Origin: Candidatus Methylomirabilota bacterium | GTDB lineage: Bacteria; Methylomirabilota; Methylomirabilia; Methylomirabilales; JACQHM01 | Direction of reading: 5' to 3' | Assembly (NCBI GenBank): GCA_016199025.1 | Contig: JACQHM010000210.1 | Coordinates: forward strand, 1-9,696 | DNA: 9,696 nucleotides | Shown here: one piece after another, positions 1-6,435 of the stretch | Position numbering within the stretch: position 1 is the first letter of the stretch | Layout of the letters: every line of letters begins with the position of its first letter | The notes under the pieces: generated by a model | Told to the model about the DNA's origin: nothing | Seen by the model: only the letters and a program-made list of their open reading frames with translations | The model's database searches: none | Translations under genes and position numbers: made by a program

Positions 1-551
1 CTGATGATGGCCCGGGTGTCGACCGGCTCCAGTGTATAGGCCTCGAACCCTTTCAACGAAGGCTGCTTCAACAGGCTCACGTTCCCGCCCAGGAGGATCT
101 CCCCTCGACGGTAGAGATAGCTCACCCCGGGGTGCTTTTCCTCGTCGGTTTTGTAGACATTCCAGGCTTCTTCCCTCTTGTCATAGCCGTACCTCTCACG
201 AAGCTCCAGGAGTCCGACGATCTCCCCTGAAGGTTCGAGGAGGGTGACTTCTTCCCCCTCCTTCAGTTCTTTCGCGTCCTCCTCATCAACGGCCAAGGTG
301 ATTGGAAGCGTCCAGGGGAGGCCCGAGAGAAGCCTCATCTCGAAGACGACCCGCTCGTACTCTTCCCTCCCCATGAACCCTTCCAGGGGACTGAAGGCCC
401 CGACGCTGATGAGCTCCAGATCCGAGAGGGCCCGGGCGTTCAAGACGATCTTCTTAAGTTCCCTAGCCCCGCTCTCCGCTGCTTCCTTCTCTTCACCTCG
501 AAGCACCCGGTTGATGAGCGTCCCTCCATGGGGTTTGATAGGATCAAGCAC
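1..551 (-). CDS. sat: Sulfate adenylyltransferase (ATP sulfurylase), N-terminal part, cut by left edge
   Basis: Catalyses ATP + sulfate to adenylyl sulfate (APS) + PPi, the activating step of sulfate assimilation, in the cytoplasm. I translated the minus strand by hand: an open frame of 183 complete codons starts at a GTG (551-549) and runs off the window. It begins LDPIKPHGGTLINRV, the Sat N-terminal signature (PHGG then L-N-R), followed by GAFSPLEGFMG, the conserved ATP-sulfurylase PUA-like region, then YLYRRGEILLGG. It ends at EPVDTRAII, matching the family's PAETR hinge, where the catalytic domain begins. The catalytic QxRNxxH motif lies outside the window. The GTG start is chosen because AAGGAGGT sits 5 nt upstream and no ATG lies nearby in frame. 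It overlaps the preceding tauE remnant by 8 bp and follows cysH, its natural partner. Identification is confident; only the N-terminal domain is visible. Confidence 0.93.
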   Translation of the reverse strand, partial: MLDPIKPHGGTLINRVLRGEEKEAAESGARELKKIVLNARALSDLELISVGAFSPLEGFMGREEYERVVFEMRLLSGLPWTLPITLAVDEEDAKELKEGEEVTLLEPSGEIVGLLELRERYGYDKREEAWNVYKTDEEKHPGVSYLYRRGEILLGGNVSLLKQPSLKGFEAYTLEPVDTRAII

Positions 552-741
552 TGAAGACCTCCTTCATGAGATGGACTTGGCGATGATCAATCAGACTTGC
601 GCTGATAGCGGCCACCGGTTCTATGCCGGCGAGGATGAGGAGAGGCACAGTGATGGCCCCCCATCCCGTGGCCGTTGTTCCCAGAACGCTGGCCGAAAGG
701 AGCCCGATGATCCCGATGAAGAGGTAGGAGATCTCACCCAT
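544..741 (-). pseudogene. TauE/SafE-type permease remnant (N-terminal 65 codons only)
   Basis: The frame starts at an ATG (741-739) that overlaps the cysH stop by 8 bp, and ends at a TGA overlapping the sat start. The protein begins MGEISYLFIGIIGLLSAS, continues with a Gly/Thr-rich stretch and then ITVPLLILAGIEPVAAISAS. This resembles the first membrane segments and re-entrant loop of TauE/SafE anion permeases, where a Gly-rich turn precedes a V-P-L/I-L-L helix and an A-x-x-x-S-L end. Family members are usually about 250-300 residues with 7-8 helices. Here the similarity stops after about 50 residues, followed by a non-membrane tail (DHRQVHLMKEVFSA) that carries the sat ribosome binding site. 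No further permease sequence follows in any minus frame, because sat begins at once. I see no clear ribosome binding site, so translation would rely on coupling to cysH. A permease beside cysH and sat would plausibly have moved sulfate or sulfite. A genuine one- or two-helix small membrane protein is the alternative. Confidence 0.6.
557..564 (-). promoter_or_regulatory. Strong ribosome binding site of sat
   Basis: The minus strand reads AAGGAGGT, complementary to the 16S rRNA 3' end, 5 nt before the GTG at 551. It decides the sat start. It lies inside the coding frame of the upstream permease remnant (codons for K-E-V), so sat initiation does not depend on the remnant being functional. Confidence 0.8.
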
Positions 742-1528
742 TCGATGTGACGAGACGAATCCCAGGGTTCGCCGCATCAGGGAGCCCCAGCTCATCCGCA
801 CCCGCCAGATGAAGGCCGCACTCCTTCTTGACAGGGTCCCCCTCCCACCACCAACGGCCTGCCCGGAGATCCTCCCCCGGCTGGACAGCCTTGGTGCAGG
901 GGGCACACCCAATGCTGGGGTAGCCCTTATCGTGGAGGCTGTTGTAAGGGATCTGGTGCGCTTTGATATACTCCCAGACCTGCTCCCATGTCCAGTCTGT
1001 CAGAGGGTTCACCTTCACGAGACCGTGCTCCTCATCGAACTCGACCTTCCCGATGAACGCCCGGGTGATGGCCTGCTCCCGTCTTAGGCCTGTCACCCAC
1101 GCCGAAAGCCCTTGGAGCGCCCTCTGCAGGGGTTCCACCTTCCTCACGTAGCAGCAGCGCTTCCTCAAGGCCACGCTTTTGTAAAAGAGATTGGGGCCAT
1201 GCTCCCCGACCATCGTCTCCACGGAGGCGGCGTCGGGGAAGTAGACCTCGATGGAGAGGCCGTAGCGGTCCCGGATCGCCTCCATGAGATCGTAGGTCTC
1301 CTGGGGCAATCTCCCGGTATCTAACGTAAAAACCCGACAGGTCCTCGGGACGATCTGGGAGAGCATATGAATGAGGACCACATCCTCAGCGCCAAAGCTG
1401 GAGGCCAGGGCGATCCCTGGAGAGAACTCCTGGACAGCCCACCGCAAGACCTCTTCGGCCGGTTTGCCCTCGAACGTTTCCCTCAATCCTTTCACGGTCT
1501 CACGGATGTCCCCGATCGTGTCCTTCAT
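734..1528 (-). CDS. cysH: Iron-sulfur adenylyl-sulfate (APS) reductase, CysH
   Basis: Reduces APS (or PAPS) to sulfite plus AMP (or PAP) using thioredoxin, in the cytoplasm. The 264-residue protein has the PP-loop-like nucleotide site SSFGAEDVVL (43-52) and LDTGRLP (69-75). It carries the cysteine set that marks the 4Fe-4S APS-reductase branch: Cys125-Cys126 in RKRCCYVRK and Cys208-x2-Cys211 in GCAPCTKAV. It ends with the catalytic loop KKECGLH (Cys237), followed by about 27 extra residues. The CC/CxxC set is absent from the E. coli-type PAPS reductase, so APS is the expected substrate. The ATG overlaps the hemD stop as ATGA and has GGGAGGAAAGG upstream. It sits directly before the permease remnant and sat, giving the standard sat-cysH pairing for sulfate to sulfite. 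Codons are like those of its neighbours (AGG for arginine is common). The APS versus PAPS preference is inferred from motifs. Confidence 0.95.
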   Translation of the reverse strand: MKDTIGDIRETVKGLRETFEGKPAEEVLRWAVQEFSPGIALASSFGAEDVVLIHMLSQIVPRTCRVFTLDTGRLPQETYDLMEAIRDRYGLSIEVYFPDAASVETMVGEHGPNLFYKSVALRKRCCYVRKVEPLQRALQGLSAWVTGLRREQAITRAFIGKVEFDEEHGLVKVNPLTDWTWEQVWEYIKAHQIPYNSLHDKGYPSIGCAPCTKAVQPGEDLRAGRWWWEGDPVKKECGLHLAGADELGLPDAANPGIRLVTSNG

Positions 1529-2358
1529 GACCTTTCCTCCCTCCCTTTCAGACCCTCAAGCATCTCTGCCAAGGTCACCACCAGCGCACCCATGGTGGTC
1601 CTCTCAGTCATGACATGGACCTTCACGCCGAATTCCTCTAACGTCCTCCCGCTGACAGGACCGACAGCAGCCACTAAGACCCTCCTTTTCAAGGCGTCAA
1701 GCAGAGGCTCGGCCAGACGGTGTTGGTCCGCCACCAGGAAGAGGTGTTTGACCTGAGGCGAGCTGGTGACCAAAAGCACATCGATCTCCCCTGCAAGGAT
1801 CGCCTTGATCAAGTCCACAACGGGACCCTGCTCGAGGGGAAGCTCCCACCGATAGGGCTGCACCTCCAGGACCCTGGCGCCCATCTGCTTCAGCCCATCC
1901 ACCAGGACCGGATTTGGTTCCCCGTAGAGCTGGACCCCCACCACCTTCCCCGCCAGGTCCCATCTTTCCAAGGCCTTCAGCAGCCCTTCCGTGGTCGGCT
2001 CCTCAGGAACAACCCGAATGGTCACCCCAACGTGCTTTAAGATGGCGATCGGTTTCGGCCCCCGGGCCACGACGGGGATCCGGTTCAAGGCCTTCAGGAA
2101 ATCTTCCTTCAAACCGAGGCCATCGGCGATCTCGATCAACGCCCTGGCACCCACCCCGGTGAGGAAGATCATCCAGTCTACGTTCCCGGCCAGGACCTCC
2201 TCAACAAACTGGAAGACCTGTTCCTTGTCATGGACGGGAGTCTCCCTCAACGCGGGGGCGACGAAGGGCCTTCCGCCCAGCTTCTCCACCAAGGTCGCCA
2301 GCTCTTTGGCTTTCCTGGCCTCCAAGATCCCAATCCTCTTTCCTTGTAACGACGCCAT
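1525..2358 (-). CDS. hemD: Uroporphyrinogen-III synthase family protein (HemD-like)
   Basis: Expected to cyclise hydroxymethylbilane to uroporphyrinogen III, the tetrapyrrole precursor of siroheme, haem and cobamides. With the start at 2358 the protein is 277 residues, near the usual HemD size. It has two similar alpha/beta halves: GKRIGILEARKAKEL (6-20) near the N-terminus with PALRETP (35-41), FLTGVGARAL (65-74), VARGPKP (97-103), VTSSPQVKHLF (197-207) and the closing AVGPVSGRTLEEFGV (231-245), all recognisable HemD features. The frame stays open upstream to a GTG at 2442 overlapping the preceding reductase, with another ATG at 2424. I prefer 2358 because homology begins there and AAAGGA lies about 10 nt upstream, while the upstream sequence is low in HemD character. 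Its place between siroheme reductases and cysH suggests a role in siroheme supply. No CobA/CysG methyltransferase is in the window. HemD sequences diverge strongly, so the exact activity is less certain than the family. Confidence 0.85.
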   Translation of the reverse strand: MASLQGKRIGILEARKAKELATLVEKLGGRPFVAPALRETPVHDKEQVFQFVEEVLAGNVDWMIFLTGVGARALIEIADGLGLKEDFLKALNRIPVVARGPKPIAILKHVGVTIRVVPEEPTTEGLLKALERWDLAGKVVGVQLYGEPNPVLVDGLKQMGARVLEVQPYRWELPLEQGPVVDLIKAILAGEIDVLLVTSSPQVKHLFLVADQHRLAEPLLDALKRRVLVAAVGPVSGRTLEEFGVKVHVMTERTTMGALVVTLAEMLEGLKGREERS

Positions 2359-2391
2359 CTCTTCCGCATCCTTTCCACCGCTATGCTGACA

Positions 2392-2412
2392 GCCCATCGA
2401 GGGCGGATGGGC
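2392..2412. repeat. Short perfect inverted repeat before hemD
   Basis: GCCCATC (2392-2398) and GATGGGC (2406-2412) form a 7-bp stem with a 7-base loop. It lies between the stop of the 612-residue reductase (2430) and the preferred hemD start (2358). There is no T-run after it on the minus strand, so it is not a terminator. It could tune translation or message stability, or be chance. Confidence 0.35.
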
Positions 2413-2429
2413 ATCCCCCTCCATAGGGG

Positions 2430-4268
2430 TTAGGCGGCGCACTCCCCCGGCCCTGTCTTGATCGAAAAGCCCTCTTCAGCCCCCCAGTCCCGGTACCTCT
2501 CGGGATCCTCCTCGAAGCTGGGAAGCTCCGCGAACTTCTTTAAATGTTCTCGAAGCTTTGCGAGACCATACCGCTCCAGGAAGGCATTGAAGGACTCCCC
2601 CTCGACCCTCTCATCCCTGTAGAGGAGGAGGAGCCGCTCTACCACCAAAGGGATATTCTTCGCCGGGATCTTCATGAAGGCCTTTCCGTAGGGCGCGTCG
2701 CCGACCTTTCCCAGGTTCCCGCCCAAGAGCATCTGGTAGGTCGGCACCTGGCGGTCCCCGAACTTCCTGGCCCCGCCGAAGAAGCCGATGCTGGCGATGT
2801 GGTGCTGACCACAAGCATTGGGGCAGCCGGAGATCTTGATCCGAATCCCTGCTTGGTCGGCCAGCTCCTTCAACCCATTTTCGAATCGTTCCCCAATGGC
2901 TAGGGCCAACCCCCTGGACGAGGTGATCCCGAGCTGGCAGGTATCGGCCCCTGGACAGCAGGTCACGTCGCCCAGGCGTTCGGCCCATGGGTCGGCCAAG
3001 CCCACCCCCGAAAGGATTCGGTAGAGCTGGGGAAGCCTTTCCATGGGCACCCAGCGGAGGGCAAGGTTTTGCTGGCTAGTCGTCCTGACTGAACCATCCC
3101 CGAACTCCCGGGCGGCGAAGGCCAAAACCTTGAGCTGTGCGGCGGTGATATCCCCGAGGGTCAGGCGAACATGGACAAGGGCATATCCCCCCTGCTTCTG
3201 GGGCATGACGTTGGTTTTCAGCCAACGCCCGTAGGCCTCTCCTCCATTCCCGAAGCCCTCGATGGAAGGGTCAGTCCCGAAGGCAAGGGCTCTGTTGGCC
3301 GGGGGTTTCTCCTCCCGGACCTGGATCGTCGGAAATCTCCCGGCCATCGTCAGCTTGAGCTGGGAGCGCTCCTGAAGGACAAGCGTTCTGAACACGTCAA
3401 AGCCAAGCTTCTCCACCACAAACTTCATCCTGGCCTTGTTCTTGTCCTCCCGGTTTCCATGCCGATCGAAGAGCCGAACAACAGCCGCCAACGTGACCAA
3501 CAGTTCCCCTTCCAGCGTAAACTCCTCCAGAAGCTGGGCAGCTTTCGGATGGGGCCCCAACCCTCCCCCCAGGTAAAGTCTAAATCCTCGGAGGGTTCGA
3601 CCATCCTCGGTTCGAAGGACCGCCACGGCGCCAATGTCGTGGATGACGGGGAGCCCACAGTCCTCCTCACACCCCGAAAAGGAGATCTTGAACTTCCGTG
3701 GAAGGTTCTGGTTCATCGGGTTCCTGAGGAAATAGCGGGCCGTCGCTTCGGCGTAGGGGGTCACGTCGAAGGCCTCCCGTGGGCAGACACCAGCCTTGTG
3801 GCAGGCGGTGACGTTCCGGATGGTGTTCCCACAGGCCTCCCGCGTGGTAAGCCCCACCTCGGCAAGCCTCCTCATGAGTTCAGGGACCCTCTCCAGCTTG
3901 ACAAAATGGAACTGCATGTTTTGACGGGTGGTCACGTGCCCCATCTCCCGGGCTGTCTCCTCCGCGATGGAGGCCAAGACCTCAAGCTGGTCTGCGGTGA
4001 GGCCTCCCCAAGGGATCTTGACCCGAACCATCTGCTCCCCCTCTTGCCGCTGGCCATAGATCCCGTTCTGGAGGCGGAACCTCCTGAACTCGTCCGGGTC
4101 GATCTCCCCCCGGAAGAACCGCTGGACGAATTCATCGAAGGTGTCGATCTCCCCTTCATCCGCGAAGGACGCGCGAAAAGCCAGGCTCCCCCCCTCGTCA
4201 AGAACCTCCCCGGCCTCTTGGCCAGGAAGATACCTCCCTCTCTCCGTCCCTCGGCTCTTCTCGCTCAT
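2430..4268 (-). CDS. Siroheme/4Fe-4S sulfite (or nitrite) reductase, 612 aa
   Basis: A six-electron reductase, most likely sulfite to sulfide here, coupling siroheme to a 4Fe-4S cluster; the electron donor is not visible. Two repeats of ferredoxin-like half-domain plus siroheme domain are seen. The first half has MVRVKIPWGGL (80-90), TTRQNMQFHF (113-122), RNVTAC (151-156) and LPRKFKISFSGC (189-200). The second half has ALVHVRL (363-369), VRTTSQQNL (394-402), CPGADTCQLG (438-447) and SGCPNACGQHH (480-490). Cys438, Cys444, Cys482 and Cys486 form the canonical C-x5-C/C-x3-C cluster and siroheme ligand set. Unusually, the first half also keeps C-x5-C (156, 162) and C-x3-C (200, 204). About 80 N-terminal residues precede the first domain. 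The start has GGGAGGGAG upstream. It lies 62 bp after the first reductase and before hemD and cysH, so sulfite is the likely substrate. Sequence alone does not exclude nitrite. Confidence 0.9.
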   Translation of the reverse strand: MSEKSRGTERGRYLPGQEAGEVLDEGGSLAFRASFADEGEIDTFDEFVQRFFRGEIDPDEFRRFRLQNGIYGQRQEGEQMVRVKIPWGGLTADQLEVLASIAEETAREMGHVTTRQNMQFHFVKLERVPELMRRLAEVGLTTREACGNTIRNVTACHKAGVCPREAFDVTPYAEATARYFLRNPMNQNLPRKFKISFSGCEEDCGLPVIHDIGAVAVLRTEDGRTLRGFRLYLGGGLGPHPKAAQLLEEFTLEGELLVTLAAVVRLFDRHGNREDKNKARMKFVVEKLGFDVFRTLVLQERSQLKLTMAGRFPTIQVREEKPPANRALAFGTDPSIEGFGNGGEAYGRWLKTNVMPQKQGGYALVHVRLTLGDITAAQLKVLAFAAREFGDGSVRTTSQQNLALRWVPMERLPQLYRILSGVGLADPWAERLGDVTCCPGADTCQLGITSSRGLALAIGERFENGLKELADQAGIRIKISGCPNACGQHHIASIGFFGGARKFGDRQVPTYQMLLGGNLGKVGDAPYGKAFMKIPAKNIPLVVERLLLLYRDERVEGESFNAFLERYGLAKLREHLKKFAELPSFEEDPERYRDWGAEEGFSIKTGPGECAA

Positions 4269-4330
4269 CGCTGTCTCCCTCCCTTATGACGGATCTCCAT
4301 CCAACCTCCACCCACAACCGCTGCCGGCCT

Positions 4331-6037
4331 TCACCCTTCCACCCCGTGGGGCGGCCTACCCGGGGAGGGGTCCCGAGCGACAGCTTCGACGGGCTCACCT
4401 GCCAAAAAGGTGCGCAGTTCCTCGTCGCTGTGGCGGGCTGAGAACTGGCGGAAGTTCTCCCCTTCCACGCGCCGCTCCAAGTAAGCGAGGAGCAGCCGTT
4501 CGATAGCGTCGGGCACCTCTTCAGCCTTGCAGCGGTAGCCGACGGGGCGGGCTTTGCCCTGGTGCTTCCCCACTGCCCCCCCTAGGCAGAAATAGTAGGC
4601 ATCCACCATCTTTCCATCCACCTTCATCTTTTTGCCCTCGATGCCGATGTCGGCAATCCAGTGCTGCCCACAACTGTTGGGGCAACCGGTGATGTGGATT
4701 TTGAGGTGCTGCTCGAAGCCGGGCAGACGCTCCTCCAGTTCTTCCACCAGCCAGCGGGCATACGCTTTGGTCTCGGTGATGGCGAGCTTGCAGAACTCGG
4801 TCCCTGTGCAGGCGATGGCGCCCCGCCAGAAGGGTGAGCCGTAAACGCGCAGCTCTGCCGCTTCCAGTTCCTTGACGAGGGCCTCCACATTTCGGCGGGG
4901 CACGTTCAGGATGAGCAGGTTCTGCATGTTGGTGGTGCGAAGCTCTCCTGTGCCATAGCAGTCGGCAAGATCGGCGGCGAGACGCATCTGCTCGGCGGTG
5001 ATCCGTCCCCTGAGCACCGCCATGCCAACGTAAGAGTAGCCGTCCTGTTTCTCTGGGTGCACGCCGACATGGTCGCGGTACACATCCTCCGGTGGCTCTT
5101 CGGGGACGGCGGGATCGAGCTGAAAGCCGATCCGCCGCTCCAATTCCTCTTGGAAGCTCTCAGCCGTCCAGCCGTGCCGCATGAAGAGGTATTTGAGCCG
5201 CGCCTTTTCCCGGTTCTCGCGCAGGCAGTCGCTGTCCCGGAAGATCTGGGTGATGCCCTTCACGACGGGGAGGACCTGATGCCAGCGGACGAACCCGTTG
5301 AGCCGCACGCCAAGGTGCGGCTCGGTGGAGAGCCCACCCCCGACCCGGACGGAGAAGCCGATTTCAGGGTACCCGTTTTGCGTCCGGGGGATGGCGGTCA
5401 GGCCGATGTCGTTGATCTCCGGGTAGGAGCACCAGACCCGGCAACCGGTGATGCAGATTTTGTATTTGCGCGGCAGGTTGTAGAAGTCGGGGTTGCCGTT
5501 CAGCATCTGGGTTGCCACGTGGGTCAGGGGTGAGGCATCCACAATCTCGTCGGCATCCACCCCTGCGACGGGGCAGCCGGTGATGTTGCGGGTATCGTCA
5601 CCACACGAGCCCATCGTCGTGATCCCACACCGCCAGAGGTTGGAGAGGAGATCAGGCAGGTCTTCGATGGTCACCCAGTGGAGTTGGATGTTCTGGCGGA
5701 CGGTGATGTCGCCGATGCCCCTAGCGTACTTGGCGGTTAGGTCGGCGATGGTGCGCAGTTGGTGAGAGCGGAGGAAGCCGTTGGGGATCCGGATCCGCAC
5801 CATGAAGTAGGGGACTGCCTTCCCCTCCCCCCCCTTCCCTCCCACGGCGCCGATGCCATCCCCCTGCGTGTACACACCCCACCAGCGGAAGTAGGTGCCC
5901 AACCACTCCGGAGGGATCGAGGCATAGCCTTCGCGGGCGAACCGCTGGATTTCCGCAAGGCACTCCCAGGGATTCTTCTCCCGCTTCAAGCGCTCAACAC
6001 GCTCCGCCTTGGTCTCCTTGGTTTGCTGTTCACCCAT
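4331..6037 (-). CDS. Ferredoxin-type nitrite/sulfite reductase (NirA/Sir family), 568 aa
   Basis: A second siroheme/4Fe-4S six-electron reductase, 568 residues, only distantly similar to its downstream neighbour. Motifs in order: YFMVRIRIPNGFL (77-89), TVRQNIQLHW (112-121), TRNITGCP (149-156), LPRKYKICITGC (188-199), RTTNMQNL (367-374), and the ligand set ACTGTEFCKLAITETK (409-424; Cys410, Cys416) with TGCPNSCGQHW (450-460; Cys452, Cys456). The CTGxxFC...ETK form is like plant and cyanobacterial ferredoxin-nitrite reductases, but M. tuberculosis SirA, a true sulfite reductase, has a related motif, so the substrate is unsettled. The operon favours sulfite. A Gly/Lys-rich loop at about 61-73 looks like an insertion. 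The ATG has AGGGGAGAAG upstream. Sampled arginine codons are nearly all CGN, with AGG rare, unlike sir2 and cysH, and a terminator-like hairpin lies just upstream. Both suggest separate acquisition. The last 20 or so residues are Pro/Gly-rich and unlike the family core. Confidence 0.9.
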   Translation of the reverse strand: MGEQQTKETKAERVERLKREKNPWECLAEIQRFAREGYASIPPEWLGTYFRWWGVYTQGDGIGAVGGKGGEGKAVPYFMVRIRIPNGFLRSHQLRTIADLTAKYARGIGDITVRQNIQLHWVTIEDLPDLLSNLWRCGITTMGSCGDDTRNITGCPVAGVDADEIVDASPLTHVATQMLNGNPDFYNLPRKYKICITGCRVWCSYPEINDIGLTAIPRTQNGYPEIGFSVRVGGGLSTEPHLGVRLNGFVRWHQVLPVVKGITQIFRDSDCLRENREKARLKYLFMRHGWTAESFQEELERRIGFQLDPAVPEEPPEDVYRDHVGVHPEKQDGYSYVGMAVLRGRITAEQMRLAADLADCYGTGELRTTNMQNLLILNVPRRNVEALVKELEAAELRVYGSPFWRGAIACTGTEFCKLAITETKAYARWLVEELEERLPGFEQHLKIHITGCPNSCGQHWIADIGIEGKKMKVDGKMVDAYYFCLGGAVGKHQGKARPVGYRCKAEEVPDAIERLLLAYLERRVEGENFRQFSARHSDEELRTFLAGEPVEAVARDPSPGRPPHGVEG

Positions 6038-6050
6038 GAGCTTCTCCCCT

Positions 6051-6104
6051 AGAAAAGAAACAGCCGAGGCCCCGGAGGGTCTTTCCTCCGACTTTGGCCT
6101 CGGC
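6051..6104 (-). terminator. Strong two-tier stem-loop with T-rich tail: terminator or attenuator before the first reductase
   Basis: The outer arms GCCGAGGCC (6063-6071) and GGCCTCGGC (6096-6104) are perfectly complementary. Inside them CGGAGG (6073-6078) and CCTCCG (6085-6090) form a second perfect 6-bp stem around a 6-base loop. On the minus strand the structure is followed by TGTTTCTTTTCT (6062-6051), as in an intrinsic terminator. It ends only a few bases before the ribosome binding site of the 568-residue reductase. It either ends transcripts from the cysM-mec-zinc-ribbon group or acts as a regulated attenuator in the reductase leader. The rest of the 130-bp gap (6038-6167) shows no promoter I can defend and no known riboswitch consensus. 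Confidence 0.65.
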
Positions 6105-6167
6105 TTCTTGTCCTTTGGCTCGACTTCTGCCTTACAGGCCGTTGCCGGTATCGTGGTGCGAGAGCGT

Positions 6168-6377
6168 TTAGTTGGCGTACCTCAAGGGAATCCCGATCCA
6201 GATCTTACACCGAGGGCATTTGGCATACGAACAGGACGTCCGAAGATCCACCATGATGATGGCGTTCTTCACGAAGAGGAACCCGCCGTCCTGCTTCTCG
6301 ATCCTGGTCTTACAGTTCGGGCACTTCCCCTGCTGGATTTCCTGAGGGGTTGGCTCCTGCCACACACTCGCCACCAT
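6168..6377 (-). CDS. Small zinc-ribbon protein of unknown function
   Basis: A 69-residue protein with two CxxC knuckles, CPNC (19-22) and CPRC (54-57), 31 residues apart, plus a further Cys49 just before the second knuckle. This pattern fits a treble-clef/zinc-ribbon or rubredoxin-like metal site, probably binding one zinc; a role as an iron protein cannot be excluded. The centre (GGFLFVKNAIIMVDLRT) is beta-like and there is no signal peptide or membrane span. The ATG is preceded by AGGGGC at close spacing, a modest ribosome binding site. It lies 58 bp after mec and 130 bp before the first siroheme reductase, on the same strand, so it may belong to the cysteine group. I do not recognise a named family. 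It could be a regulator or an accessory protein of the sulfur pathway, but nothing in the sequence proves that. Confidence 0.7.
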   Translation of the reverse strand: MVASVWQEPTPQEIQQGKCPNCKTRIEKQDGGFLFVKNAIIMVDLRTSCSYAKCPRCKIWIGIPLRYAN

Positions 6378-6398
6378 GCCCCTACAACCTCAAGTTTC

Positions 6399-6427
6399 TT
6401 GATTGATTTACTCGACAAAAGGGTCAA
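6399..6427 (-). promoter_or_regulatory. Possible sigma-70-like promoter in the AT-rich spacer before the zinc-ribbon gene
   Basis: The 58-bp spacer 6378-6435 is far richer in A/T than the rest of the window and includes a run of nine A on the plus strand (6426-6434). On the minus strand TTGACC (6427-6422) matches five of six -35 bases. Seventeen bases further is AATCAA (6404-6399), a poor -10 (three of six). This is tentative; the T-run directly after the mec stop could instead be a weak terminator without a good stem. Confidence 0.22.
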
Positions 6428-6435
6428 AAAAAAAC

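Noticed and set aside
742..912. Longer N-terminus for the permease remnant frame, starting at 912
   Set aside because: The extra sequence is the out-of-frame shadow of the cysH C-terminus (Arg/Ser/Gly-rich); permease-like sequence begins at the ATG at 741.
809..1087. Plus-strand open frames across the whole window (for example over cysH and the reductases)
   Set aside because: They are antisense shadows of well-supported minus-strand genes, common in GC-rich DNA, with no ribosome binding sites and no recognisable protein features.
3171..4289. Long plus-strand open frame of 372 codons opposite the 612-residue reductase
   Set aside because: It lies fully antisense to a gene with complete siroheme and 4Fe-4S motifs; its translation is Pro/Leu/Gly/Arg-rich with no family features.
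6038..6167. SAM, T-box (cysteine) or cobalamin riboswitch before the first reductase
   Set aside because: None of the conserved core sequences of these riboswitches can be found in the 130-bp gap; only the hairpin is supported.
6426..6434. Nine-T run on the minus strand just after the mec stop as an intrinsic terminator
   Set aside because: I could not find a GC-rich stem directly upstream of it, so it is not called as a terminator.
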